A DNA stretch of 14,624 nucleotides from Pseudomonadota bacterium (GTDB lineage: Bacteria > Pseudomonadota > Gammaproteobacteria > Steroidobacterales > Woeseiaceae). The notes under the pieces are model-generated. The model ran no database searches and had not been told where the DNA came from. It saw only the letters and a program-made list of their open reading frames with translations. Made by a program: the position numbers and the translations under genes. Each line of letters opens with the position of its first letter. Positions within the stretch are counted from its first letter, which is position 1. Shown piece by piece: positions 1-7,662 of this stretch. The stretch covers positions 1 to 14,624 of the forward strand of contig JADFGH010000011.1 in the NCBI GenBank assembly GCA_022567775.1, read 5' to 3'.

Positions 1-1
1 C

Positions 2-919
2 CCCTACATGGCAGCACTCGTCGGTGGTCGGCATGTGATGCGCCCCTTCATCAGCACAAGCGTCCTGTCGGACGAGTATCTGAAGTATGGCGTCACTACG
101 GGTGGTCCGGTCATGGCGTGGCTCGCGCAACCGGCGCGTAATGATGATCGGGATCGGCCGCTCAGGAATATTCTCACCCCATACAAGCTGCCACGGGCCG
201 AGGAGTTTGCAGAGCGATTTGGCTGCCGCCGTATTGGTTGTTTCAACATGACCGAGGTGAGCTGCCCGATCAGATTCAGCGGCTGGGACGCTTGTGTTTA
301 TGACGACGAGGGGCGGATGAGTTGCGGGGTAATTCGTGAAGGCTTCGAGGCACGGGTTGTCGACGAATACGACCAACCCGTCGAGTCTGGTGAGGTTGGC
401 GAGCTGATCCTCAGGTCACACGTGCCTTGGACGATGACCGCTGGTTATCTCAACAACCCGGAAGCCACCGCCGAGGCCTGGCGCAACGGCTGGTTTCATA
501 CCGGAGACGGATTCATCTGCGACGCGGATGGTAACTACTATTTCATCGATCGGTTAAAAGACTGCATCAGGCGTCGAGGAGAGAATATCTCAAGCTTCGA
601 GGTTGAGGCCTACGTTATTGAACATCCCGGCATCTCCGAGACTGCTGCAGTGGCAGTGAAGGCTAGCGAAGAACCGGGTGCCGATGAGGAGATCAAGCTG
701 ATCGCCGTGCTTGCTGAAGGCGAGACGCTAGACGCGGCCGAGTTGATCCGTTGGCTGATACCGCGCATGCCACGATTCATGATTCCGCGTTACGTGGAGT
801 TTGTCGATGAACTTCCGCGCACACCCACGTTGAAAGTGCGCAAGAAGCTGCTGCGAAACGGTGCTCTGAACAGTCGCACGTGGGACAGAGAGGTTGCCGG
901 TATCGAACTGCCGCGTTGA
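2..919 (+). CDS. AMP-forming acyl-CoA ligase, C-terminal part (5' end outside window)
   Basis: This is the C-terminal ~305 residues of an ANL-superfamily (AMP-binding) ligase, which activates a carboxylic acid to acyl-AMP and then acyl-CoA. The frame is open to the left edge, so the true start and the N-terminal P-loop are outside the window. Counting from the Met at base 8, I see FNMTEVS at 79-85 (the adenine-binding Tyr/Phe-Gly-x-Thr-Glu region), GWFHTGD at 161-167, DRLKDCIRRRGENIS at 181-195 (hinge to the mobile C-terminal domain), and PRTPTLKVRK near 270-279. Lys276 is the likely adenylation lysine; the usual Gly before it is Leu here. The RRRGENIS hinge resembles carnitine/crotonobetaine-type ligases (CaiC-like), but the substrate cannot be read from this fragment. 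The gene ends 41 bp before the convergent CoA-transferase chimera, a plausible catabolic partner. Confidence 0.9.
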   Translation, partial: PYMAALVGGRHVMRPFISTSVLSDEYLKYGVTTGGPVMAWLAQPARNDDRDRPLRNILTPYKLPRAEEFAERFGCRRIGCFNMTEVSCPIRFSGWDACVYDDEGRMSCGVIREGFEARVVDEYDQPVESGEVGELILRSHVPWTMTAGYLNNPEATAEAWRNGWFHTGDGFICDADGNYYFIDRLKDCIRRRGENISSFEVEAYVIEHPGISETAAVAVKASEEPGADEEIKLIAVLAEGETLDAAELIRWLIPRMPRFMIPRYVEFVDELPRTPTLKVRKKLLRNGALNSRTWDREVAGIELPR

Positions 920-960
920 GGTAACGTTGGTTGAGCCATCCTTCCGTGGGACTTTGTGGC

Positions 961-2136
961 TCAGGTAATCACCGCTTGCTTGCGCAGACGCTCGATCTCC
1001 TTGATGCCAAGCTCGGTCAGGATCTCGACATTGTGCTGCCCCAACATAGGGGCGGGGCGTTGCTCCCCAACAGGATGCTCGCGGAAACGAGCTGCGGGGC
1101 GAGGTGTGCGAATTTGTCCGGCGTTGGGATGTTCTGTCTCCAGGATGAGTTCGTTGTGCGCGACCTGAGGATCTGTGAATAGCGCTTCGACGGAGTTCAC
1201 CTGCGCACAGGGAACCTGTTCGGCGTCGAGCTTCTCTACCCACTCATCGGTTGTGCCATCGCGAACGGTTTCGCGCATCGTGTCAAACAGCTCTGTGAAG
1301 TGTTCTATACGGTCGGGCAGCGTCTTGAACCGCTCGTCCTCACCGAGTTCCGGCCGACCAGAGGCGCGCACGAACCCTTGCCACTCATCGTCCGACACGA
1401 CGAGCACAATCATATAGCCGTCCTTGGTTGCAAAGGCCGTGGTGTCGGTGGTGCCCGACGGGAACGGGGCTGTAACGTCGTCACCCATCAGCGTGTAGTT
1501 GATCAATGCATCCGGCCACATCCAGGCCACGGTTGCATCGATCATGGACAACTTTACGTGTTCTCCCTTGCCAGTGCTTTCGCGCCCGAGGAGAGCCGCG
1601 GTGATCGCCTGAGCCGCGGTCACCGCGGTCAACTTATCGGGCAGTATCGTGCGCATGAGCCGGGGTGTCTGATTGTTACCCTGGATGTGCATCACCCCGG
1701 AAAGCGCCTGGATAACCGGATCGTATACACGCTTGTGTACGTACGGTCCCGAAGCCCCGAACCCGCTGATGGAAACGTAGACGATGTCTGGCCTTACCAC
1801 GCGTACATGGTCTTCTCCGAAACCCATGCGCTCGATAGCACCCGGACGGAAGTTCTGCACGAACACATCGGCGGTCTCGACCAGCGTATCGGTGCCGTGG
1901 CTGATGACGTAACGCCCGGCAGCATCGTCCTCAATATAATCCCTTAGTTCCTGACGGTCGTCGTCGGTCATATCCAGGCTGTCTTTTTGGAACATTGAAA
2001 CGATGTCGTAGTCAAAACTGACCAGGCCCTCGCCCAATATGTGTTCGACCTGAGATTCACCGACCTCGAACTGACTGATTGCATCGAAATATATTTTGTC
2101 TATTGTGCCACCCGTTGTTATGAATTTTATGAACAT
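961..2136 (-). CDS. Chimeric ORF: asparaginase-like N-terminus fused to CoA-transferase family III C-terminus
   Basis: This 391-residue frame joins parts of two unrelated families. Residues 1-89 look like the small bacterial asparaginase-domain protein: TTGGTID at 7-13 carries the first catalytic Thr, and HGTDT at 80-84 carries the Thr-Asp pair. Asparaginase homology stops at the VETA segment. From about residue 90 (DVFVQNFRPG) to the end it is a CaiB/BaiF (family III) CoA-transferase, with RPDIVYVSISGFG, a likely catalytic Asp at 167 in LPDKLTA, and a STGKGEHVKLSMIDA segment. The transferase lacks its normal first ~100 residues, which carry much of the CoA-binding Rossmann region; the asparaginase lacks its C-terminal half. 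The join lies near 1867-1881 and is in frame. I chose the Met at 2136 because asparaginase homology begins there; a longer start at 2169 is possible. No strong ribosome binding site is visible. The product is probably inactive as either enzyme, or the join is an assembly error. Confidence 0.8.
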   Translation of the reverse strand: MFIKFITTGGTIDKIYFDAISQFEVGESQVEHILGEGLVSFDYDIVSMFQKDSLDMTDDDRQELRDYIEDDAAGRYVISHGTDTLVETADVFVQNFRPGAIERMGFGEDHVRVVRPDIVYVSISGFGASGPYVHKRVYDPVIQALSGVMHIQGNNQTPRLMRTILPDKLTAVTAAQAITAALLGRESTGKGEHVKLSMIDATVAWMWPDALINYTLMGDDVTAPFPSGTTDTTAFATKDGYMIVLVVSDDEWQGFVRASGRPELGEDERFKTLPDRIEHFTELFDTMRETVRDGTTDEWVEKLDAEQVPCAQVNSVEALFTDPQVAHNELILETEHPNAGQIRTPRPAARFREHPVGEQRPAPMLGQHNVEILTELGIKEIERLRKQAVIT

Positions 2137-2229
2137 TGCGTTACAAACCGGCCAGGGAAATGCAAGCATGCCATGTCCGCGTGGCGGTCAGAAGACCCTT
2201 TGATTCCTTATTCCAAGCGCGACCAGCCC

Positions 2230-2238
2230 TGCTATGAT
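2230..2238 (+). promoter_or_regulatory. Extended -10 promoter element of the nfeD-slipin genes
   Basis: TGCTATGAT is an extended -10 (TG-n-TATGAT, five of six matches to TATAAT). A weak -35-like TTCCAA lies 16 bp upstream at 2211-2216. Transcription would start about 2244-2246, essentially on the nfeD ATG at 2245. This is a reading of consensus only. Confidence 0.4.
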
Positions 2239-2244
2239 GGTCGT

Positions 2245-3705
2245 ATGAGCAGATTCTCTCCCCGAACCTCATATTGGCTGCGGCGCGCGAGCGCATTGCT
2301 GGTGGTCGCCGGCCTCGCATTCACCGGCACTGCAAGAGCCGAGGGAACCGCTGTCCTGCTCGAACTCGATGGCGCACTTGGCGTCGCCACCGCCGAATAC
2401 ATCATCGGCGGAATAGATGATGCCCGGGAACGCAACGCCAACCTCATCATCCTTCGCATGGATACGCCGGGCGGGCTCATGGAACCGATGCGCGATATCG
2501 TGCAGGCCATACTCGGTTCGAGCGTACCGGTCGTCACTTATGTGTCGCCGGGCGGTGCGCGGGCGGACAGTGCGGGTACCTACGTCTTGCTGGCGAGTCA
2601 TATCGCCGCCATGGCGCCGACGACGCATCTCGGCGCCGCCACACCGGTTTCGCTGATGGGTGACGATAACAAGGACGATTCGAAACCGCTCAATCCCTTC
2701 GCGCCACCGACACCCGACGACGAAACTACGGAGTCCGGGGACGCGGATGAAGAAGAGTCCGATGCCGAACCACAGCCGTCGATCCCCGGCGGTGCGATGA
2801 ACCGTAAGGTCATGAATGATGCGATCGCCTATATCCGGGGCCTTGCGGAGGCCCATGGCAGAAATGCCGACTGGGCGGAAGAGGCAGTGCGCACTGCGGC
2901 GACACTCACGGCGACTGAAGCGCTCGAGAAAAATGTTATTGATCTGATTGCCGCCGACCAGGAGGAACTACTGGCCGCCGTGCACGGCCGCGAGGTCAGT
3001 GTCAACAATAAGCCCTTCACCATTGACGCCGAGGCCCTCACTATCGAAAAAATTGAACCCGGCTGGCGTTTGAAAGTGCTCGGCACGATCGCGACACCCG
3101 AGATCGCAATACTGTTGCTGATGGTCGGCCTGTACGGGCTGCTGTTTGAGGGTTATAACCCGGGTGCCATCATTCCCGGCGTTGCAGGCGTCATATGCCT
3201 GCTGCTTGCGGCATACGCGTTGCAGGTTTTGCCGGTTAATTATGTCGGACTCGCGTTGATTATCGTCGGCCTGGCATTGATCACGGCAGAGGCATTTGTA
3301 CCCAGTTTTGGTGCGCTCGGAATCGGCGGTATTGCTGCAATCATATTCGGCTCAATCATGATGTTCGACAGCGGTATTCCCGGCTTCGGTATCTCCATAG
3401 CATTCGTCACCGGTGTCGCGCTGGTCGCCGGATTGTTCCTGCTCTGGCTGGTGAGCTTTCTGGTCAGGACTCGACGCCAGGGAGCCGTGAGTGGCAGGGA
3501 CAGGATTATTGGCGGCCATGGAGTCGCTCTGGAGTCGTTCGTTGGCGAAGGCAAGGTATGGCTCGAGGGCGAGACCTGGTCTGCAACCAGCAGGAAACCG
3601 GTGGAAAAGGACCAGGCGGTAGTCGTCCGAAATCTCGATGGACTCGTTCTCAGGGTTGATCCGCTGAGCACAGCGGAAGAAACCAGGATGGAATTACAAA
3701 CTTGA
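2245..3705 (+). CDS. NfeD-family membrane-bound serine protease (long form)
   Basis: This 486-residue protein is a long-form NfeD, a membrane-anchored ClpP-like serine protease that works with stomatin/slipin partners. A signal peptide covers residues 1-32 (arginines, hydrophobic core, then ARA-EG). A ClpP-like domain spans about 35-240: MDTPGG at 72-77, [11 protein letters not shown] with probable nucleophile Ser109, and [17 protein letters not shown] with probable general-base Lys188, as in the archaeal 1510-N protease. A low-complexity acidic insert (about 138-182) separates Ser and Lys. Several membrane segments follow (about 285-405), then a C-terminal OB-fold NfeD domain (about 415-475; [14 protein letters not shown]). 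I start it at 2245 because the signal peptide begins there; an in-frame Met at 2173 would put 24 non-signal residues in front. The slipin gene follows after 19 bp with its own good ribosome binding site, which indicates an operon. Confidence 0.93.
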   Translation: MSRFSPRTSYWLRRASALLVVAGLAFTGTARAEGTAVLLELDGALGVATAEYIIGGIDDARERNANLIILRMDTPGGLMEPMRDIVQAILGSSVPVVTYVSPGGARADSAGTYVLLASHIAAMAPTTHLGAATPVSLMGDDNKDDSKPLNPFAPPTPDDETTESGDADEEESDAEPQPSIPGGAMNRKVMNDAIAYIRGLAEAHGRNADWAEEAVRTAATLTATEALEKNVIDLIAADQEELLAAVHGREVSVNNKPFTIDAEALTIEKIEPGWRLKVLGTIATPEIAILLLMVGLYGLLFEGYNPGAIIPGVAGVICLLLAAYALQVLPVNYVGLALIIVGLALITAEAFVPSFGALGIGGIAAIIFGSIMMFDSGIPGFGISIAFVTGVALVAGLFLLWLVSFLVRTRRQGAVSGRDRIIGGHGVALESFVGEGKVWLEGETWSATSRKPVEKDQAVVVRNLDGLVLRVDPLSTAEETRMELQT

Positions 3706-3724
3706 TATCAATAAAGGAAATTCA

Positions 3725-4492
3725 ATGGGATTAGCGACATTCGGCATCATAGGTGCAATTCTTATTATCATCCTCGTCAATACGATCAAGATCCTGAAAG
3801 AGTATGAACGAGGCGTTATCTTTTTCCTTGGCCGCTTTTACAAGGTCAAGGGACCCGGGCTGATCATCCTGATTCCGTTTATCCAGACGATGACCAAGGT
3901 TGACCTGCGCGTCATCGTTATGGACGTACCGACGCAGGATGTGATCTCGCGCGATAACGTTTCGGTCAAAGTAAATGCCGTCATTTACTTTCGTATTGTC
4001 GATCCCGAAAAAGCGATCATCCAGGTTGCCAACGTATTCGAGGCGACCAGTCAGCTATCGCAGACTACGCTCAGATCGGTGCTTGGTCAGCACGAACTGG
4101 ATGACATGCTTGCGGAACGCGACAAGCTGAACGCGGATATTCAGGCGATTCTCGATAAGCGCACCGACAACTGGGGCATCAAGGTTGCGAACGTCGAAAT
4201 CAAGCACGTGGATCTCGATGAAAGCATGATTCGCGCAATCGCGCAGCAGGCTGAGGCGGAACGCGCGAGGCGTGCGAAGATCATCAATGCCCAAGGCGAA
4301 AAGCAGGCGGCTGCCATGCTCGCAGAAGCTGCGGCAATATTATCGTCTCAGAAGCAGGCATTGCAGCTGCGCTATCTGCAGACGCTGAAGGAAGTGGCCG
4401 GTGACAGGACCAACACCATTATTTTCCCGCTGCCGCTTGATCTCATCAAACCGCTCATGGACCTGGGCGACGCGATAAGCAAGGATTCGTAG
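3725..4492 (+). CDS. Slipin/stomatin-like SPFH-domain protein
   Basis: This 255-residue protein belongs to the SPFH/band-7 superfamily (prokaryotic stomatin, slipin). A hydrophobic N-terminal segment (residues 4-20) anchors it in the inner membrane. The SPFH core follows (about 23-180): [13 protein letters not shown], then [12 protein letters not shown], then [23 protein letters not shown] split over 59-81. A charged Ala/Glu/Lys-rich helix (about 170-215, [22 protein letters not shown]) is the oligomerising coiled coil. The C-terminus [15 protein letters not shown] is typical of the family. A clear ribosome binding site (AAGGA at 3714-3718) lies 6 bp before the ATG. Slipins pair with NfeD proteases, the slipin C-terminus being a known NfeD substrate in archaea, and the upstream nfeD fits that. 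The gene converges with the PhoQ-like gene; a REP-like inverted pair separates them. Confidence 0.94.
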   Translation: MGLATFGIIGAILIIILVNTIKILKEYERGVIFFLGRFYKVKGPGLIILIPFIQTMTKVDLRVIVMDVPTQDVISRDNVSVKVNAVIYFRIVDPEKAIIQVANVFEATSQLSQTTLRSVLGQHELDDMLAERDKLNADIQAILDKRTDNWGIKVANVEIKHVDLDESMIRAIAQQAEAERARRAKIINAQGEKQAAAMLAEAAAILSSQKQALQLRYLQTLKEVAGDRTNTIIFPLPLDLIKPLMDLGDAISKDS

Positions 4493-4501
4493 GAGCGGGT
4501 T

Positions 4502-4562
4502 GTGGGAGGGGCTTTAGCCCCGAACAATATTGGGATTCATTCGCGACTAAAGTCGCTCCCAC
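4502..4562. repeat. Inverted pair of REP-like palindromes between convergent genes
   Basis: Two 22-bp REP-like units face each other: 4502-4523 on the + strand and 4541-4562 on the - strand, 17 bp apart. Each is GTGGGAG-type sequence running into a 5-bp stem with a TTTA loop. The stems are GGGGC/GCCCC in the first and GCGAC/GTCGC in the second (read on its own strand). The units can also pair with each other as one long hairpin. The pair lies between the ends of the slipin and PhoQ-like genes, so it could act as a two-way transcript end or mRNA stabiliser. There is no long T-run, so a standard intrinsic terminator is not shown. A third copy lies at 14501-14522. Confidence 0.85.
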
Positions 4563-5911
4563 AGTGGCGCAATGGTCACAGTAATTGCCGCACCGCCGAG
4601 ATCCGAGTCAGCAATGGTTACGTCGCCGCCGTAAGACGCGGCGATGTCTTTTACGACCGCAAGCCCGATGCCGTGACCGGGCTCTGACTCGTCCAGCCGC
4701 ATGCCTCGCTGCAACAGGGCGTCAGCAGCCTGTTGCGGTATGCCCGGGCCGTCATCTTCAACCGTCAGACTCATCCCGCCGCCATCCTGCTGCAGGGGTC
4801 GAATCGTCAGCCTGACGCGCTGCTTGCACCACTTGCAGGCGTTATCCAGCAGGTTTCCGGCCAGCTCGAGGAAATCACCGGTATCACCGTGAAAACGCAT
4901 GCCCTCGGTAACATCGAGTTCGATCTGCGGATTTTTCTCGCGGTACACCTTCGACAATCCCTCGACGAGTCGCTTAAGCTCGTGTCTTACGGGCACTGAC
5001 ACGACACCCAGGCTTTTCGTATGAATAGTCGCCGGTTTCCGCAACTGATAGCGAACGATATCGTTCATGCGCTCGATCTGGGTTTCCATGCGTTCTGTCA
5101 TTTCGTTTGATTCTTGCTCTGACAGTACGGTACGTATCGCAGCCAACGGCGTCTTGAGGCTGTGAGCAAGGTTGTCGAGCGTATTGCGGTAACGTTCCGA
5201 ACGCGCTCTTTCGCTGCCAATTAGAACATTCATGTTGCGCGCAACGCTCGTCAATTCCGTCGGATAGTCGTCTGACAGGGTCCGTCGCCTGCCCTCTTCG
5301 ACTTCGCTGATTTCAGACTCGATTTGACGCAGCGGTCTCAACAGTCCGCGCATTACCAAAGAAATGGACGACAGCATGATCACCGCGACCGCGGCAAACC
5401 AGGTAAAGAGTTGCCGCCTGAATCTCGCGACCTGCGCGTTGAATGAATCGAGACTCTGGGCGACATTGAATGTGTAGGGTTTCAGCTCACCGTCATTGAG
5501 TTCCCACTGCACCGCGAGACTGAGCGACATCAACGGCGTACCATCCTCGAGTTGCAATCTGGAAAACTTGTTAGTGCCAGGTTCCGGAGACGGTCCATAA
5601 GGAACGTTTAGCCCGAGCGCGGATCGCGAAGCCCAGACTGGCGTATCGCTGTTGTCGAACAAGGCGCCGTATAAACCTGACCCGAGGTTGCCGAATCTCG
5701 GTTCACGCAAGTCGAGCGGCATCTCGAGTTCTCCCCTGGTATTGGGTTCTGCCTCGGCAATCAGCGCCATCAACATTCCGTCCAGGATATCTTCCTGCGC
5801 CTGTTCTCCGGCTTCACGGAAGGCGGAATCCAGCACCACGATCGTCGCACCGAAAAAGAAAACGAGTAGCAGGGTAACGGAAATTAACAACCTTGCGCTT
5901 AATGAGGACAT
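4547..5911 (-). CDS. phoQ: PhoQ-like sensor histidine kinase
   Basis: This 454-residue membrane histidine kinase resembles PhoQ. It has transmembrane segments at about 8-28 and 168-188, a periplasmic sensor of ~135 residues between them, a HAMP-like linker (about 189-245), and an H-box LAHSLKTPLAAI with phospho-acceptor His250, very close to the PhoQ THSLKTPLA motif. The ATP-binding domain has an N-box NLLDNACKWC (Asn353, Asn357), VEDDGPGIP at 384-392 and GHGIGLAVV at 412-420. The periplasmic domain contains EPRFGNLGSGLYG, as in the PhoQ-like kinases of Pseudomonas and Xanthomonas relatives. I do not see the dense Asp/Glu run of enterobacterial PhoQ, so the signal is uncertain. It starts 10 bp after the PhoP-like stop. 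The last four codons after Leu450 (WERL) and the stop codon come from a REP-like element. Confidence 0.93.
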   Translation of the reverse strand: MSSLSARLLISVTLLLVFFFGATIVVLDSAFREAGEQAQEDILDGMLMALIAEAEPNTRGELEMPLDLREPRFGNLGSGLYGALFDNSDTPVWASRSALGLNVPYGPSPEPGTNKFSRLQLEDGTPLMSLSLAVQWELNDGELKPYTFNVAQSLDSFNAQVARFRRQLFTWFAAVAVIMLSSISLVMRGLLRPLRQIESEISEVEEGRRRTLSDDYPTELTSVARNMNVLIGSERARSERYRNTLDNLAHSLKTPLAAIRTVLSEQESNEMTERMETQIERMNDIVRYQLRKPATIHTKSLGVVSVPVRHELKRLVEGLSKVYREKNPQIELDVTEGMRFHGDTGDFLELAGNLLDNACKWCKQRVRLTIRPLQQDGGGMSLTVEDDGPGIPQQAADALLQRGMRLDESEPGHGIGLAVVKDIAASYGGDVTIADSDLGGAAITVTIAPLWERL

Positions 5912-5921
5912 AAGCGCAGGA

Positions 5922-6608
5922 TCACTGGTCTTGATTACGCTCTAGTGCAAAGCGATAGCCGCGGCCGCGCAGCGTTTCGATCGGCTGCAGCGTATTGTCG
6001 GGATCCATTTTTTTGCGCAACCGGCCGATGAATACTTCGATCACGTTGCTGTCGCGTTCGAAATCCTGGTCGTACAGACGATCGGTCAGTTCCGTCTTCG
6101 AGATGACTTGTCCGGCGCGAATCATGAGATGCTCAATGATGCGGTATTCATAGCTGGTCAATTCGATCCCGGCGCCGTCTATCTGGAGTTCCTGCCTGCG
6201 GGTGTCCAGAGATACCGGACCGGCACGCAAGGTCGAGGACGCCCAACCGCCACTGCGGCGCAGCAGCGCATTCACGCGGGCGGACACTTCTTCGAAATGA
6301 AACGGCTTGACGACATAGTCGTCGGCGCCGGCGCTCAGGCCATCCACTTTGTCCTGCCAGCGATCGCGAGCGGTCAGAATCAGGATCGGGTACACCTTAC
6401 CCTTGTCGCGGACCTCTTTTATCAGGTCAATGCCTGATATCTCGGGAAGCCCCAAGTCGACGATTGCAAGATCCACGGGGTATTCGAGGGCGAAATAAAG
6501 GCCTTCTTTGCCATCTGCAGCCTGCTCGATGCCGAATCCTGCGTCGCGTAGCTGCCGGCAAAGCGATTCCCGCAGCGTCGCATCGTCTTCGATAACTAAC
6601 AAGCGCAT
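5922..6608 (-). CDS. phoP: PhoP-like response regulator (OmpR/PhoB family)
   Basis: This 228-residue protein has a receiver domain (1-115) and an OmpR-type winged-helix DNA-binding domain (about 130-225). Receiver residues are in place: Asp8 and Asp9 (EDD), phospho-acceptor Asp51 in AIVDLGLP, Thr79 in LTARD, and Lys101 in VVKPFH. The segments DLGLPEISGIDLI and LTARDRWQDKV with SAGADDYVVKPFHFEEV closely follow PhoP. The output domain has the usual ELTSYEYRIIEHL, SNVIEVFIGRLRKK and IETLRGRGYRF elements. A ribosome binding site (AAGG) lies 7 bp upstream. It sits between the small PepSY gene and its cognate kinase, with short gaps (16 and 10 bp), so the three are probably cotranscribed. Members of this family bind direct repeats spaced one helical turn apart; such an array occurs at 7681-7719. 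Confidence 0.94.
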   Translation of the reverse strand: MRLLVIEDDATLRESLCRQLRDAGFGIEQAADGKEGLYFALEYPVDLAIVDLGLPEISGIDLIKEVRDKGKVYPILILTARDRWQDKVDGLSAGADDYVVKPFHFEEVSARVNALLRRSGGWASSTLRAGPVSLDTRRQELQIDGAGIELTSYEYRIIEHLMIRAGQVISKTELTDRLYDQDFERDSNVIEVFIGRLRKKMDPDNTLQPIETLRGRGYRFALERNQDQ

Positions 6609-6624
6609 GGAGATGCCTTAAGAC

Positions 6625-6924
6625 TCAGCCGCGACGTTTGCCCGCAACCCGGACCGTCTTGACCTTACCATCCGGGGTAAGGACCTTGATGACGTGGGTT
6701 TCGCGGTCACCGCTAACCTGGGTTACGGCACTGACGATGCGGCCGTTGTACTGACGTCGCACCTGCTCGACGGCCTGGCTCAGGGTAACGCCGTTGCTCT
6801 GCATCACCGAGAGTGCCGGCGGTGGGAATTCCTGCGCGGCAGACGACTTGATCTGCATCGCCATGCCCTGCCCGCTGGCGGTCAACGCCATCGAGATCAG
6901 CAGTATTGTCGGCAAGGTGCGCAT
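6625..6924 (-). CDS. Small secreted PepSY-domain protein
   Basis: This 99-residue protein has an N-terminal signal peptide (about 1-22, MRTLPTILLISMALTASGQG) and a single PepSY-like domain (about 45-95: GVTLSQAVEQVRRQYNGRIVSAV, split over 45-67, then HVIKVLTPDGKVKTVRV). PepSY domains are associated with inhibition of proteases and with envelope sensing. Small periplasmic PepSY proteins often precede PhoP/PhoQ-like pairs in gammaproteobacteria. I use the Met at 6924 because the signal peptide begins there; an upstream Met at 7026 would add unrelated residues. No convincing ribosome binding site is seen. The leader contains an unusual nested inverted repeat (6971-7016). The gene lies 16 bp before the PhoP-like gene. 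I infer, but cannot show, that the product modulates the kinase. Confidence 0.82.
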   Translation of the reverse strand: MRTLPTILLISMALTASGQGMAMQIKSSAAQEFPPPALSVMQSNGVTLSQAVEQVRRQYNGRIVSAVTQVSGDRETHVIKVLTPDGKVKTVRVAGKRRG

Positions 6925-6970
6925 GGCGTTACCCGGGGTTAGTCGTGCTCTAATTCGCAAGTGTGGTATG

Positions 6971-7016
6971 TCACCGGGCCGATTGCAACGGTGACTGTCA
7001 CAAGCCGGCCCGGTGA
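6971..7016 (-). promoter_or_regulatory. Nested inverted repeats in the pepSY-phoPQ leader
   Basis: Perfect 11-bp arms (6971-6981 and 7006-7016) enclose 24 nt that contain a second palindrome, GTGAC-T-GTCAC (6991-7001). In the RNA, the 3' CGGUGA (from 6976-6971) can pair with either of two UCACCG copies (from 7016-7011 or 6994-6989), so two folds exclude each other. No U-tract follows, so it is not a standard terminator. It could be a leader switch, an operator, or a stabilising 3' end of the glycine-zipper mRNA. Confidence 0.5.
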
Positions 7017-7032
7017 ATATTTTCAACGGTTC

Positions 7033-7608
7033 TTAGAAGGGTGCAGGCCTTACGTCGACCCGGATCCGGATCCGTTTGCCGGGATCGTAGGGGGTCCTGG
7101 TGGCGTATTTACGGCCGTTGTAGGAATAGATCACCTCGTAGCCGTCGATCCGCTGTTCCTCGTGCGACTGATAACTAGTCTCACAACGCCGTATCGGGCG
7201 TGAATAACGGGTCGTATGGTAGGTCGGTGCATTGCTTGCGGCATTGCTGCCAATGCCGGCACCAATCAGTGCGCCAGCGATGGTGGCTGCGTCGTTGCCG
7301 CGGCCGCTACCAAACTGGTGACCGATGACGCCCCCCAAAATCGCTCCAAAAAGGGTCTTTCCGGCCTTGCCCGGCTCGTAATGCCTGGTCGAGTAGGTCT
7401 GTACGTCGTCCCAGCATTCCTTGACGGGCGTCGTTACGGTCACGTATCGAATAACCGGCTCAACGCTCAAGACACGGGCGTAATCGTGAACCACCCTGCC
7501 GTGTCCATAGCTGTATGCGTTCCCCGATGCGTTAGCCGGGCTAACAACCAGGACCAGCGACGCGATGGCGAGACTCGACATTGTCGTCATCCAGGGTTTC
7601 AGTTTCAT
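7033..7608 (-). CDS. Exported glycine-zipper (2TM) envelope protein
   Basis: This 191-residue protein has a signal peptide (about 1-27, hydrophobic core ending VVSPANA-SG). The central segment KTLFGAILGGVIGHQFGSG, then AATIAGALIGAGIGSN (about 84-122), is a glycine-zipper 2TM region like that of UmoD or Rickettsia 17-kDa-type surface antigens. The flanks are rich in Tyr, Arg and Thr, with three Cys in the mature part (65, 142 and few others), one pair possibly disulphide-bonded. There is no lipobox, so it is not an obvious lipoprotein. The Met at 7608 is preceded by a strong ribosome binding site (AAGGAG, 8 bp upstream). A four-half-site operator and -10 hexamer lie upstream (7663-7719). The next gene on this strand is pepSY, 108 bp downstream, then phoP-phoQ. 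Such proteins sit in the envelope; a specific role is not known here. Confidence 0.85.
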   Translation of the reverse strand: MKLKPWMTTMSSLAIASLVLVVSPANASGNAYSYGHGRVVHDYARVLSVEPVIRYVTVTTPVKECWDDVQTYSTRHYEPGKAGKTLFGAILGGVIGHQFGSGRGNDAATIAGALIGAGIGSNAASNAPTYHTTRYSRPIRRCETSYQSHEEQRIDGYEVIYSYNGRKYATRTPYDPGKRIRIRVDVRPAPF

Positions 7609-7662
7609 GTTCCTTACTCCTTCCAGGTACGTGACCCGGAATCCACTCCGAGCCTGGGACGA

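Noticed and set aside
920..960. Possible terminator between the convergent ligase and chimera
   Set aside because: No stem with a T-run is visible in these 41 bases.
728..1243. A 171-codon minus-strand frame spanning the ligase end and the transferase end
   Set aside because: It crosses two real genes, is rich in Arg/Ser/Thr as shadow frames are, and has no recognisable domain.
1300..1947. A 215-codon open frame on the + strand
   Set aside because: It lies antisense to the well-supported CoA-transferase part, has no family-like motifs and no ribosome binding site; it is a shadow of GC-rich coding sequence.
2041..2244. N-terminal extension of nfeD by 68 codons
   Set aside because: It would overlap the chimera's start and place 68 residues before a clear signal peptide.
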